A stretch of DNA of 29,572 bases from MGIIb-O2 sp964003245 (GCA_964003245.1 CAXFIU010000016.1:1-29572); one strand, 5' to 3'. Positions 21,044 to 27,786 are shown, numbered from the stretch's first letter. Notes: generated by a model not told the origin, from the letters alone. Numbers and translations are program-made.

Positions 21044-21964
21044 ATGGAAGTGAAGAATGAATACGAGAATGGCTTTATATACGGTTTTGAAATAGATGAA
21101 AAAATGTGTGATGATTTAATCAATTGGTTTGAAGAAACTGAACTCGGCGAGCACTATAGTCCCCTCCCGACAGATACAATAGCTAAGTTCAAAGGACGAA
21201 CGGTTGGAGACAGCCAAGAAGATGAGAAGGCATTGGAAAAAATAGAATTACTTTGTAAGAGCGGTGAAATAACAAAGGAAGAATTTAATAGTAGAGCAGA
21301 AAAGTTAAAGATTTTGGGCAGCCCAAAGAAAAACAATGTATTGGAAAATTTAAAATTACTTCACAAGCGAGGCAGAATAACAAAGGATGAATTGCATCGG
21401 AGAGCAGGAAAGCACTCAACAGATTTATCGTTCGGTGCTTTCAATAAGCATCCTGCTGTACGTAATTATCTAGATAAAGGTTTAGCTTCTGTTATACAAA
21501 AATACAAAGAAAAATTTCCTTATGCCTTTGATGAAGGTAATCTAGGTTTTGTCCCTCCAGGTTGTATGCCAGATAGTGAAGAACGCAGGAAAACAGGATA
21601 TGGCAATTTCCCGTGGGCGGTTGGGACAACTATGAATATACAGAAATATGATCCTGGGGAAGGATTTTTTTGTTGGCATACAGAAAGAACCGTGCCAATA
21701 CCAGAGACTGTAGATAGGGCTTTGGTCTTTATGACTTACTTGAACGATGTGCCGAACGGAGGTACTAAATTCTTTCATCAAGGTATTACGACGCCAGCGA
21801 AGAAAGGTTTAACTCTTATATGGCCTGTCGACTGGACACATTTACATGCTGGTCAGATTACTGAAAATTCAGAAAAATATATTATTACTGGTTGGATTAA
21901 TTACGTACGTTCCGGTCAGAGTATTCCTTATTTTTTGGATTTAAAGCCAAGAATATCAAAATGA
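21044..21964 (+). CDS. 2OG-Fe(II) oxygenase with inserted SHOCT-like repeats
   Basis: From ATG at 21044 the protein has 306 residues (a GTG six bases upstream is also possible). The N-terminus (1-55) and C-terminal region (128-306) form a prolyl-4-hydroxylase-like oxygenase: MNIQKYDPGEGF, then CWHTERT with H212-x-E214 (Glu in place of the usual Asp), TYLNDVPNGGTKFF, THLHAG (H266/H268) and EKYIITGWINY (Lys278). Between them two near-copies of a SHOCT-like helix pair occur, LEKIELLCKSGEITKEEF and LENLKLLHKRGRITKDEL. SHOCT modules usually sit at protein ends. The substrate is unknown. Confidence 0.75.
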   Translation: MEVKNEYENGFIYGFEIDEKMCDDLINWFEETELGEHYSPLPTDTIAKFKGRTVGDSQEDEKALEKIELLCKSGEITKEEFNSRAEKLKILGSPKKNNVLENLKLLHKRGRITKDELHRRAGKHSTDLSFGAFNKHPAVRNYLDKGLASVIQKYKEKFPYAFDEGNLGFVPPGCMPDSEERRKTGYGNFPWAVGTTMNIQKYDPGEGFFCWHTERTVPIPETVDRALVFMTYLNDVPNGGTKFFHQGITTPAKKGLTLIWPVDWTHLHAGQITENSEKYIITGWINYVRSGQSIPYFLDLKPRISK

Positions 21965-22126
21965 GCAGACATCTAACTGAGGATCATCAGCTTTTTTCAG
22001 TTCGACAACGCATTGCTCTTCACAGTCTTTATCTTGTGGAGGACATTCAACAACACAATCAAAATACTCCTCGACGGGATCAGACCCGTCTTGGAGTTTC
22101 TTGGTTGAATCTAAGGGACTCATCAT
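21956..22126 (-). CDS. twin-CX3C cysteine microprotein
   Basis: This is a 56-residue frame reading MMSPLDSTKKLQDGSDPVEE, then YFDCVVECPPQDKDCEEQC. The cysteines C24-x3-C28 and C35-x3-C39 form a twin CX3C pattern, typical of disulfide-stapled or metal-binding helical hairpins. The ATG overlaps the stop of the upstream DUF4278-type gene (ATGATGA). The opposite strand also has an open frame here (21961-22161) of much poorer protein character. Similar short Cys-pair peptides occur in picocyanobacteria to my recollection. Function is unknown. Confidence 0.6.
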   Translation of the reverse strand: MMSPLDSTKKLQDGSDPVEEYFDCVVECPPQDKDCEEQCVVELKKADDPQLDVCSF

Positions 22127-22260
22127 CTAGCAGGTTGACGCACGACTCGTGTGTATTTTAAATCGTTCAGAGTCTTTTCGTCTGTGATCTTATAGTAATT
22201 ACACCCTCTCCATGTAAGGGTGACACTATTGAAATGATTGGACTTTGAGGAAATGTTCAT
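22123..22260 (-). CDS. DUF4278-like small protein
   Basis: From ATG at 22260 this is a 45-residue protein. The segment VTLTWRGCNYYK matches the DUF4278 signature LTYRGxxY, a short cyanobacterial module of unknown function. The rest is charged (ITDEKTLNDLKYTRVVRQPAR). It is followed at once by the twin-CX3C gene, and a plus-strand DUF4278-like gene begins only 104 bases away in the opposite direction. Confidence 0.6.
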   Translation of the reverse strand: MNISSKSNHFNSVTLTWRGCNYYKITDEKTLNDLKYTRVVRQPAR

Positions 22261-22322
22261 GATGATACAGTAGCGATTGTTACAATAAAGGAGAAAGCGT
22301 CGGACCGCAAGGTCGCAACCAT

Positions 22323-22346
22323 CAACACCATACGACGGGGGTGTTG
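22323..22346 (+). promoter_or_regulatory. stem-loop upstream of plus-strand DUF4278 gene
   Basis: CAACACC and GGTGTTG form a perfect 7-bp stem with a 10-base loop, seven bases upstream of the ribosome site (GGAGG at 22353-22357) of the DUF4278 gene. It is probably a structured 5' leader. A second small pairing (GACC/GGTC) lies about 28 bases farther upstream. Confidence 0.45.
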
Positions 22347-22363
22347 CTGATTGGAGGTTATCC

Positions 22364-22468
22364 ATGACTTGCTCTACTACCAAATCCGCTAAGAAGACAA
22401 CAGTTTTGACTTATCGCGGAGTGAAGTACAACCAAGCCAAGATTGCTTGCGAAAGAATCGCAGCTTAA
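22364..22468 (+). CDS. DUF4278-like small protein
   Basis: This 34-residue peptide reads MTCSTTKSAKKTTVLTYRGV, then KYNQAKIACERIAA. LTYRGVKYN is the DUF4278 signature. The gene has an excellent ribosome site (GGAGG, 6 bases before the ATG), an upstream hairpin and its own terminator 20 bases downstream. It is therefore a compact, independently expressed unit on the strand opposite to its neighbours. High expression is likely; the function of DUF4278 is not known. Confidence 0.75.
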   Translation: MTCSTTKSAKKTTVLTYRGVKYNQAKIACERIAA

Positions 22469-22488
22469 CAATTAGTTAAATAAGAAGT

Positions 22489-22517
22489 AGGAGGGCTTAG
22501 TCCCTCCTTTTCTTTTT
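22489..22517 (+). terminator. Rho-independent terminator after DUF4278 gene
   Basis: AGGAGGG and CCCTCCT form a perfect 7-bp stem with a CTTAGT loop, followed by TTTTCTTTTT. On the minus strand the same stem lacks a strong U tract. The stop codon of the converging small membrane peptide lies inside the loop. Confidence 0.9.
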
Positions 22518-22598
22518 GAGAGTAAGAAATAAATTCGAATAAGCAGCAATAACAAGAAGGACTAGTAAGAAAGTATTGATCAAATGATTTCCTCGCAT
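22497..22598 (-). CDS. small membrane peptide
   Basis: This is a 33-residue frame starting at an ATG that overlaps the end of the upstream gene by 19 bases. Residues 6-26 (LINTFLLVLLVIAAYSNLFL) form a membrane helix, followed by the strongly basic KKKRRD end, which fits a positive-inside topology. It is the last gene of the long minus-strand small-gene block. The shape is like phage or host-takeover microproteins; function is unknown. Confidence 0.55.
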   Translation of the reverse strand: MRGNHLINTFLLVLLVIAAYSNLFLTLKKKRRD

Positions 22599-22780
22599 AC
22601 TTCTTTTGTCCATTCATCTAAGAATTTACGGAAACTATCTATAATTTCACTCTCAGCATTAAATCTAGAATTGCCTTTGCCAAGGTGTTTATCCATTCCT
22701 TTCCATTTAGCAACCGTATCAATCATTTGATCAATACCTTTCTTTTGAACTTCGGTTAGTTCTTGATATTTGTTGTTCAT
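22580..22780 (-). CDS. small hypothetical protein
   Basis: This is a 66-residue helical, charged protein (ELTEVQKKGIDQMIDTVAKW, then ESEIIDSFRKFLDEWTKEV). No family is recognised. The ATG overlaps the stop of the upstream gene by 4 bases. Confidence 0.6.
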   Translation of the reverse strand: MNNKYQELTEVQKKGIDQMIDTVAKWKGMDKHLGKGNSRFNAESEIIDSFRKFLDEWTKEVCEEII

Positions 22781-23304
22781 GCTTCTATCCTTAATGCGGT
22801 TTCATTTATATATACAACTAAGTCACCTCCATCTACGATTCTGTTCAGTTGTTCTTTTGTTAAAGGTATTGATTCTGCGAAATCATCACCGCTAATTCTG
22901 TGTGTTCTTTCCCAAAGGACGTCTCGATTACCTTTTGTAGGTTTGTAGGTAACGGCATAAGAGACGAGAGAAGAATCTCTCTTAAAAGCACTCATGATAT
23001 AAATACCTTCGTCTTTAACAAGCCAGAAACTTTTTTCAGAGCTGTAAGCATCTTGAAAAGGAATTTTAAACTTTTTATGTACGAGTGTTTCTCTTGCTAA
23101 TCGTCTGGTCGTCCTATTAGAACGAAAGGTAAGTTTATGGAACTTCTCTTCTTTCTTACTAGCTGCTATTTTCTTTTGAAGTTTGTCTAGCTTAGCCATT
23201 GTTTCTTTGACGCCAGTAGATGTTTTCCATACTGAGTCTTCTTGGGCTCGACGTTGACCTTCTAAGAAAGCTTCAACGTCGTTCTTGTTTTTTGTTGTTT
23301 GCAT
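22777..23304 (-). CDS. hypothetical protein, possible DUF3085 relative
   Basis: This 175-residue protein has a coiled-coil-like N-terminal half (MAKLDKLQKKIAASKKEEKF). The C-terminal half (about 88-175) contains FWLVKDEGIYIMSAF, SYAVTYKP and THRISGDDFAESIPL. The segment order DxGxYxMS, then YA, then GxDDFxE loosely resembles DUF3085 proteins, but I would not assign it without a profile search. It overlaps the end of the methyltransferase gene by 32 bases. Confidence 0.6.
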   Translation of the reverse strand: MQTTKNKNDVEAFLEGQRRAQEDSVWKTSTGVKETMAKLDKLQKKIAASKKEEKFHKLTFRSNRTTRRLARETLVHKKFKIPFQDAYSSEKSFWLVKDEGIYIMSAFKRDSSLVSYAVTYKPTKGNRDVLWERTHRISGDDFAESIPLTKEQLNRIVDGGDLVVYINETALRIEA

Positions 23305-24433
23305 GATGAGTTTGTTTAGATAGGTGTTTGATTCGTTGAAGAGGGACGGCAGCGCACTGAGGAATTATGGAATTCCCAAGGGCCTTTAGACGAGATATCC
23401 GATTGGATAGCCCATCATCTCCTCTACAAAGTGTGGGTTGAGATACGTACTCTCTCCAGAACGGGTCAAGGCGTCTGGAAGCTGGCGGGGTCGGCCACCT
23501 GAGCGATCCTGGAAACCTTGGCCTGTCCTCCCCTTGTAATCTCTGGCGCATGGTGTCGGCAATTGATTGCCCAGAACTACTACAGATCCTGGAAGTCTCC
23601 TCTTCTCGTGGGCTTTCTGGTAGTTCATGTTTGGTCCGCAATCCTTGTGATCCCGAGCTGTCGGAGTAGGAAGGCTGGGGTATTTCTTGGTCGGAATCCC
23701 CAATTCCTTGAAGACTCCCTCCTTTAAATTGTCCCCGTAACCGTGGTTGGTACTCCCCGGTTCCTGTGCTCTTGGTGTCGGTAGTTTTGGATTCCGAAGC
23801 TCGTCGAACAGTTTCACCGCTTCTGGATTGACTGCTTCTCTGAGATTGGCAAGTTTGGTTCTCCCTGGTCTTGTCTTGGTTACTTGCTTCCTCATTGATT
23901 CGACACTCCTCTGAGGAAGAGAGTCCATCGTGTTTGGGGTAGGCAATGATCCATATGCGTTTTCTTTCGTGACAGGCTCCCAAATCTCGACCGCTAACAA
24001 TTGACCATTCAGCATTGTACCCATGCTTGGCAATTTGAAAGAGGACTTCTTGGAACGTTTGCCCGTCTTGGTGAGAGAGGAGATTTCTAACGTTTTCAAG
24101 TAAGACGAACTTAGGTCGAATCTCCCCAACCAAACGCATGACTTCGTAGAAAAGACCGCTGCGAGTTCCTTCTCCAATTCCTCGTTGTTGGCCCGCAACG
24201 GATAAATCCTGGCAAGGAAATCCGGCTGTGAGAACGTCGTATTCGCCTCGTTCGGCGTGGAATGTAGTGATGTCATTGTGGATTGGTACTTTAGGGAAGT
24301 TCTTCTTGAGAACTGACTGGCAATAGGGGTCGATTTCAATAAAACGTTTTGTCTTATATCCACCGACTAACTTCTCTGCGGCGTACGAGAATCCTCCTAT
24401 ACCAGCAAAAGCATCCAGTAGTTTAAGAGTCAA
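23273..24433 (-). CDS. DNA cytosine-5 methyltransferase
   Basis: This 386-residue enzyme shows the C5 methyltransferase motifs in order: motif I LLDAFAGIGGFSYAAE (5-20), FIEIDPYC (31-38), motif IV AGFPCQDLS with catalytic Cys74, motif VI LLENVRNL (111-118), motif VIII CHERKRIWIIAY (about 154-165) and the late motif RLKALGNSIIP (about 350). The region between (about 170-310) is Ser/Arg/Glu-rich and unusual for a target-recognition domain. It transfers a methyl group from S-adenosylmethionine to cytosine, probably protecting phage DNA from host restriction. No restriction-enzyme partner is nearby. A 978-base open frame overlaps it in the +1 phase. Confidence 0.9.
   Translation of the reverse strand: MTLKLLDAFAGIGGFSYAAEKLVGGYKTKRFIEIDPYCQSVLKKNFPKVPIHNDITTFHAERGEYDVLTAGFPCQDLSVAGQQRGIGEGTRSGLFYEVMRLVGEIRPKFVLLENVRNLLSHQDGQTFQEVLFQIAKHGYNAEWSIVSGRDLGACHERKRIWIIAYPKHDGLSSSEECRINEEASNQDKTRENQTCQSQRSSQSRSGETVRRASESKTTDTKSTGTGEYQPRLRGQFKGGSLQGIGDSDQEIPQPSYSDSSGSQGLRTKHELPESPREEETSRICSSSGQSIADTMRQRLQGEDRPRFPGSLRWPTPPASRRLDPFWREYVSQPTLCRGDDGLSNRISRLKALGNSIIPQCAAVPLQRIKHLSKQTHHANNKKQERR
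23386..24363 (-). other. long out-of-phase open frame inside the methyltransferase gene
   Basis: A 325-codon frame with an ATG start at 24363 runs without a stop inside the methyltransferase gene, shifted by +1. It contains four LPTP motifs (for example LPTPTARDHKD), an LPSMGTMLNG segment and the ending LNPHFVEEMMGYPIG. All resemble entries I recall annotated as 'DNA methylase' in phages. However, LPTP arises automatically from shifting ADT-D codons, and the pattern can be a conserved shadow of the true gene. I list it for inspection, not as an established gene. Confidence 0.25.
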
Positions 24434-24800
24434 GCAACTTGTCCCATAGCTTGCCGTAATTTAATAGAACTGACTTCTGTTCGCCAGTTAGTATTTTTTC
24501 TTGATCAAAGTTGTCTTTCGGATTAGCGAGGATGTCTCCTGCATCACCAAATTGAATTCTTTGATTGTCGCAGTAATTTCTCAGTAGATCTATTAAACAT
24601 TTTTGCATGCACCATTCTTCATATTCAACTTTGTCAAATGGAACTTTAAAAGCATAATTAATCTTGCGATACATTTTTCCACCAGTGTTATAAATCTGTT
24701 CTGTTTCTTCTTTTTCTAGGATTTCAACAGGGGAATTGTTTATGAATTCATCAAACTCTTCTGTTGTGGGAGTTTTTTGGTGGGTGAATTTAGTCGACAT
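24423..24800 (-). CDS. hypothetical protein
   Basis: From ATG at 24800, overlapping the upstream stop, this is a 125-residue acidic protein (MSTKFTHQKTPTTEEFDEFI). It contains KMYRKINYAFKVPFDKVEYE and a KCLIDLLRNYCDNQR helix. No family is recognised. A longer frame to 24863 lies over the upstream gene and is less likely. Confidence 0.6.
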   Translation of the reverse strand: MSTKFTHQKTPTTEEFDEFINNSPVEILEKEETEQIYNTGGKMYRKINYAFKVPFDKVEYEEWCMQKCLIDLLRNYCDNQRIQFGDAGDILANPKDNFDQEKILTGEQKSVLLNYGKLWDKLLDS

Positions 24801-25008
24801 GATCGTCGGTCTCCTCGATAGTGTGAATGTTGTAGCCAGTGTTTTCTTCCATCTCAAGTTCATCGTCTTGAGTCATTTGCCAGTCCAGACCTGCTGATCT
24901 AGACATGGATTCAGCTTCGATGCGGTCGAAAGCTTCGACTGTCGTGGTATAAGAGATTGTCTTGGAAGCAGTCAATCTCCACGTTTTAAGTTCGTTCATT
25001 TCAGTCAT
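24790..25008 (-). CDS. small acidic protein, paralogue of the 25307-25522 gene
   Basis: This 72-residue protein has a strand pair KTWRLTASKTISYTTTVEAF followed by an acidic helix and tail (DDELEMEENTGY, then ETDDHVD). The YTTTVEAFDRIEAES pattern parallels YTVHVKADSIEDVEE in the gene 25307-25522, suggesting a duplicated beta-beta-alpha fold, possibly a protein-binding inhibitor. The ATG overlaps the upstream stop by 8 bases (ATGACTGA). Confidence 0.6.
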   Translation of the reverse strand: MTEMNELKTWRLTASKTISYTTTVEAFDRIEAESMSRSAGLDWQMTQDDELEMEENTGYNIHTIEETDDHVD

Positions 25009-25177
25009 GTAGTTCTTCTAAGGGAATAGTGTCTGAAACTTTCTCGAGAACTTCAAAGATCTCGTCTATTTCTTTAACGAGTTCTTCATCGTCATTGCCT
25101 TGCATGTATCCTTCCATTACGTAGAGTGATGTGGATATTTGGTCAGCAGTAAGAAGTACGGGATACTTGTCAGTCAT
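25001..25177 (-). CDS. small acidic protein
   Basis: This is a 58-residue frame beginning MTDKYPVLLTADQISTSLYV, then MEGYMQGNDDEELVKEIDEI. It lies within a small-gene operon, joined to both neighbours by the same 8-base overlap ATGACTGA. It is helical and acidic. No family is recognised. The continuous coupling supports translation. Confidence 0.6.
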   Translation of the reverse strand: MTDKYPVLLTADQISTSLYVMEGYMQGNDDEELVKEIDEIFEVLEKVSDTIPLEELHD

Positions 25178-25310
25178 GGGAATCAGCTTCAGCTTCGAAG
25201 CGGCTTTGAGCTTCCTTGGAACATTGCTCCTTGGAATACTCAGGGTGCTCTTCCTTTACCTCGTAGTAGTGGTAGGAGAGTCTCTCTTGGTTTTGATCGT
25301 TACTCATCAT
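25170..25310 (-). CDS. small charged protein
   Basis: This is a 46-residue frame beginning MMSNDQNQERLSYHYYEVKE and ending EADSHD. It starts in an ATGATGA overlap with the previous stop and ends in an ATGACTGA overlap with the next start. It has one Cys. No family is recognised. The layout fits neighbouring genes well. Confidence 0.55.
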   Translation of the reverse strand: MMSNDQNQERLSYHYYEVKEEHPEYSKEQCSKEAQSRFEAEADSHD

Positions 25311-25522
25311 GTGTACGATGCAGCGTCGTGTTCAGAGTTGTAAGATTCATCTCCGTCAGGATCCTCGATACTATCTATACCGAGACAGTTGCTGGTTGAA
25401 TCAACACGGTCGAGATCTTCGAACTCTGACTCATGCATTTCTTCAACATCTTCAATACTGTCAGCCTTAACATGAACGGTGTAGGTGGTCTTCTCTGAAA
25501 GAGTGACGTGAAAGGTTGGCAT
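25307..25522 (-). CDS. small acidic protein, paralogue of the 24790-25008 gene
   Basis: This 71-residue protein opens MPTFHVTLSEKTTYTVHVKA and continues into an acidic helix (DSIEDVEEMHESEFEDLDR) and tail. It shares a beta-beta-alpha pattern with the gene at 24790-25008. It overlaps neighbours by 1 and 4 bases. Confidence 0.6.
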   Translation of the reverse strand: MPTFHVTLSEKTTYTVHVKADSIEDVEEMHESEFEDLDRVDSTSNCLGIDSIEDPDGDESYNSEHDAASYT

Positions 25523-25755
25523 TAGTTTTCCTCCTTTTGAGTGGTTACATTCTCAATTAGTTGATCCCATAGCTCTTCGTCATGTCTATCAACTTCTTCT
25601 TTCAACTCAATATCTGATAACGAGTCAACATAATTTGTCATATATTCATGTGCGTATTGTTCCAACACTTTGAAATCCATACCATCAATAACTAACACAC
25701 AATATTGTGAAATTAGTTCATCTTTTTGTTTATTAGTGAGATCAATCATTTGCAT
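25522..25755 (-). CDS. small acidic protein
   Basis: This 77-residue protein begins MQMIDLTNKQKDELISQYCV. It is mostly helical and strongly acidic towards the end (SDIELKEEVDRHDEELWDQL). No family is recognised. Its stop overlaps the next start by one base. ATG at residue 3 is an alternative start. Confidence 0.6.
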   Translation of the reverse strand: MQMIDLTNKQKDELISQYCVLVIDGMDFKVLEQYAHEYMTNYVDSLSDIELKEEVDRHDEELWDQLIENVTTQKEEN

Positions 25756-25904
25756 TTAATCCCCAAGATGGTAAGAATTTCGTCATAGACTTGTTTACCT
25801 GATGAGCTCATGCGGTCATAATCCCATCCCAAGTCACAGATCTTTTCGATGATTTGCTCAAATTGTTTTTGAGTAATTTTTTTAGTAATGGTTTCAGTGG
25901 TCAT
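25746..25904 (-). CDS. small hypothetical protein
   Basis: From ATG at 25904 this is 52 residues (MTTETITKKITQKQFEQIIE); the frame extends eight codons upstream over the neighbouring gene. It is mainly helical and ends KCK. No family is recognised. Confidence 0.5.
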   Translation of the reverse strand: MTTETITKKITQKQFEQIIEKICDLGWDYDRMSSSGKQVYDEILTILGIKCK

Positions 25905-26121
25905 GTTCGTAAGTGTCGTGAGGTCCATCCAATTCTTGCTTCAGCTCATTGAGCAGAATTCCTTTAGTAAATGGACAGTTTGGAGTGGGGTCAAGGATGC
26001 CAGTCATTCTTGCTGATAAAGCATGTAGAATTTCTTGTTCTGTAGGAAAATCTTCGTTGTCTGTATCGACTGAAAATCCTAACCAGAAGGCATGATTGAA
26101 TTTTTTAGTGAATTTAGTCAT
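25894..26121 (-). CDS. small hypothetical protein
   Basis: This 75-residue protein begins MTKFTKKFNHAFWLGFSVDT and contains PTEQEILHALSARMTGILD. The start and end match a small-gene operon layout with 8-11 base overlaps. The pattern NHAFWLGFSVDTDNEDFPTE resembles short helix-rich phage proteins. No family is recognised. Confidence 0.6.
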   Translation of the reverse strand: MTKFTKKFNHAFWLGFSVDTDNEDFPTEQEILHALSARMTGILDPTPNCPFTKGILLNELKQELDGPHDTYEHDH

Positions 26122-26305
26122 CTGTAAAAGTGCATTGGATCTTGTACCTGTCTAAATCGTCGTGGGCTTTTTCTAAAACCCATCCATAATCTTCCATCAA
26201 TTCATCGGGAGGAATTTGATCGTAATTAGAACAGATGGAGTCATCGCCCATGTACTGTAAAATTTCACATCGATGAATGATTTTGTCTCTAGTTTTTGAA
26301 TCCAT
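26114..26305 (-). CDS. small hypothetical protein
   Basis: This is a 63-residue protein with a MDSKTRDKIIHRCEILQYMG helix and an acidic middle (PPDELMEDYGWVLEKAHDDL). No family is recognised. It overlaps both neighbours. Confidence 0.6.
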   Translation of the reverse strand: MDSKTRDKIIHRCEILQYMGDDSICSNYDQIPPDELMEDYGWVLEKAHDDLDRYKIQCTFTDD

Positions 26306-26652
26306 TAGAAGCCCCTCCCTGTTTGTGGATAACCACTTTCTCTTTTCTTTTCAAGAAATTTAGTGACATAAGTAATAGTTTCAGAAATAGTATCTAAGGT
26401 TGCAATTATCTTGGATTTCCCTGTGTATGGATTATCTAATTGAATATGAAATTGATTCACATTGCACGTCATTAAATCATTTGTGAAACTATTTGGAATG
26501 AAAATAATAATCACTTTATTTGAACCATATTCATAGCCAACAGAGGCACATAAATTATTGCTCCAACTGTAATCAGACCAGTCAGATCCTAATGTCTTAA
26601 CAAGTTCATCTAGATAAGGTTGAGCAATGGTTGGGTTATGGTGTTTATTCAT
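26305..26652 (-). CDS. hypothetical protein
   Basis: This 115-residue protein has beta-rich segments (SNKVIIIFIPNSF, FHIQLDNPYTGKSKIIATLD) and a C-terminal ISETITYVTKFLEKKRES helix. This fits a small alpha/beta domain. No family is recognised. The ATG overlaps the upstream stop by 4 bases. Confidence 0.6.
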   Translation of the reverse strand: MNKHHNPTIAQPYLDELVKTLGSDWSDYSWSNNLCASVGYEYGSNKVIIIFIPNSFTNDLMTCNVNQFHIQLDNPYTGKSKIIATLDTISETITYVTKFLEKKRESGYPQTGRGF

Positions 26653-26873
26653 GATCCCTCCGCAGTTTGAATAGCCGCAATTTGAATAGCTAAGTCAGCA
26701 GCAAATTGTTCTGCTTCTGACACTCTTCTGAATTGAGTAGTGAGTTCCTCTAGCGTTTCGTAGAGGGTATATTCTTGGCAGGGGTCGATGTTGCCCCAAA
26801 CGAACTTTTCAACGCCAGCAAGGAAATCGCTGACGGTTACGTTCGCTGAATAATCGTTAGTGCAACCTTCCAT
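26649..26873 (-). CDS. small hypothetical protein
   Basis: This 74-residue acidic protein contains VSDFLAGVEKFVWGNIDPCQ and an Ala-rich C-terminal helix (SEAEQFAADLAIQIAAIQTA). No family is recognised. It lies two bases downstream of the previous gene. Confidence 0.6.
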   Translation of the reverse strand: MEGCTNDYSANVTVSDFLAGVEKFVWGNIDPCQEYTLYETLEELTTQFRRVSEAEQFAADLAIQIAAIQTAEGS

Positions 26874-26875
26874 AA

Positions 26876-27040
26876 TTACTTAGTAGCGAATTGAGAATCT
26901 TTAATTTGATCCATGATTTCTTCCAGAGATTGAACAAACTCTGGGTGAATTATGTGATCAGGTAGGAAAGCATAATTCCTAATCAAAGTCATAAGGTGAA
27001 CTGTTTGCTTGCTTTCTAAATCGAGTTTGACTGGTTTCAT
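26876..27040 (-). CDS. small hypothetical protein
   Basis: From ATG at 27040 this is 54 residues (MKPVKLDLESKQTVHLMTLI); the frame open to 27100 overlaps the GP88-family gene and is less likely. It is helical with two Met/His-containing hydrophobic stretches. No family is recognised. Confidence 0.55.
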   Translation of the reverse strand: MKPVKLDLESKQTVHLMTLIRNYAFLPDHIIHPEFVQSLEEIMDQIKDSQFATK

Positions 27041-27044
27041 TGTT

Positions 27045-27737
27045 TTAATGATCAATAAGGGCAAAGTTAAGATCTTGTTCACCGAAGGCGAGTGAGTCAT
27101 TCACATCAACTGGTAAACCTAATTTGTCTGCTTCTGCTTGGTCTTTGACGACTCGAGCAGAGCGTGGAAAATCTGTGGAGTTAATCATATAGTCAAAGCG
27201 ACCACCCCAACTAGCGTTGAGCCTGAAATTGTCAGGTAATTTGACATCTTTAAAGAGAGGAAGATTTTTCGTATAGGCGTAGTGGATCAAGTTGGATAAT
27301 TCTTTAGCAAGAATAAAAACTGCATCTCTGTATTTAGGGAGGTAGAAATCTCCCGAGACATGCCATCTAAATAGATTGGCTTTCTTGAGCAGGCTTTTGT
27401 AATTGCACTCAAGGGAGAGAAGCATCAGGTCGACTATCTCATGGGTAGTGAGTCCGTCGATGATTGCTTTGTTGTGAGCACGAGCTTTACGAGTGTTGGC
27501 ATAGACCACCTCGCCTTTACCTGCGTAGCAGATGTATTCGTTTTTGTCTCCTTTGACAAGCTTGACCTTGCCGTCTGAATCAACGACAGCCATTGCCCAG
27601 CACTTATCAGCACCAGGACAGCTTTTACCAGCTGGAAGACTGAAATTAATAACATAAAGACCTTGCTGTTGAAGAGTCTTTTTAAATTTCATATTGGGTG
27701 GGCTGAATTTAAGAAACCCCGGCCCGAGCAATTTCAT
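27045..27737 (-). CDS. GP88-family protein
   Basis: This 230-residue protein matches the phage 'gene product 88' family (PF17338). It has an early KFSPPNMKFKKTLQ region, the signature SLPAGKSCPGADKCWAMAVV (Cys39 and Cys46) and a CYAGKG segment near 70. The stretch FRWHVSGDFYLPKYRDAVF (about 122-140) and AYTKNLPLF follow. The arrangement of Cys and the R-x-H-x-SGDF motif suggests a metal-binding or radical-type fold, but function has not been established to my knowledge. It is the first gene of the long minus-strand small-gene block, diverging from a plus-strand operon. Confidence 0.7.
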   Translation of the reverse strand: MKLLGPGFLKFSPPNMKFKKTLQQQGLYVINFSLPAGKSCPGADKCWAMAVVDSDGKVKLVKGDKNEYICYAGKGEVVYANTRKARAHNKAIIDGLTTHEIVDLMLLSLECNYKSLLKKANLFRWHVSGDFYLPKYRDAVFILAKELSNLIHYAYTKNLPLFKDVKLPDNFRLNASWGGRFDYMINSTDFPRSARVVKDQAEADKLGLPVDVNDSLAFGEQDLNFALIDH

Positions 27738-27773
27738 ATTTTTGCACGGTTGATAAAGGACACCACAAAAATT

Positions 27774-27786
27774 CTCTACAGTAGAG
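27774..27786. promoter_or_regulatory. palindrome in divergent intergenic region
   Basis: CTCTACAGTAGAG is a perfect 6-base inverted repeat around one base. It is centred in the 66-base gap between the GP88-family gene and the plus-strand membrane-protein operon. Such a position suits an operator shared by two divergent promoters. The promoters themselves could not be assigned. Confidence 0.4.

Noticed and set aside
21961..22161. A plus-strand frame starting in an ATGA overlap with the oxygenase stop.
   Set aside because: The opposite strand carries a much more protein-like frame with twin CX3C cysteines, itself coupled to a DUF4278-like gene. The plus-strand translation looks like its shadow.
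25131..25399. Two plus-strand frames of 70-86 codons.
   Set aside because: They are shadows of coupled minus-strand small genes, with hydrophobic or Arg/Val-biased translations and no ribosome sites.
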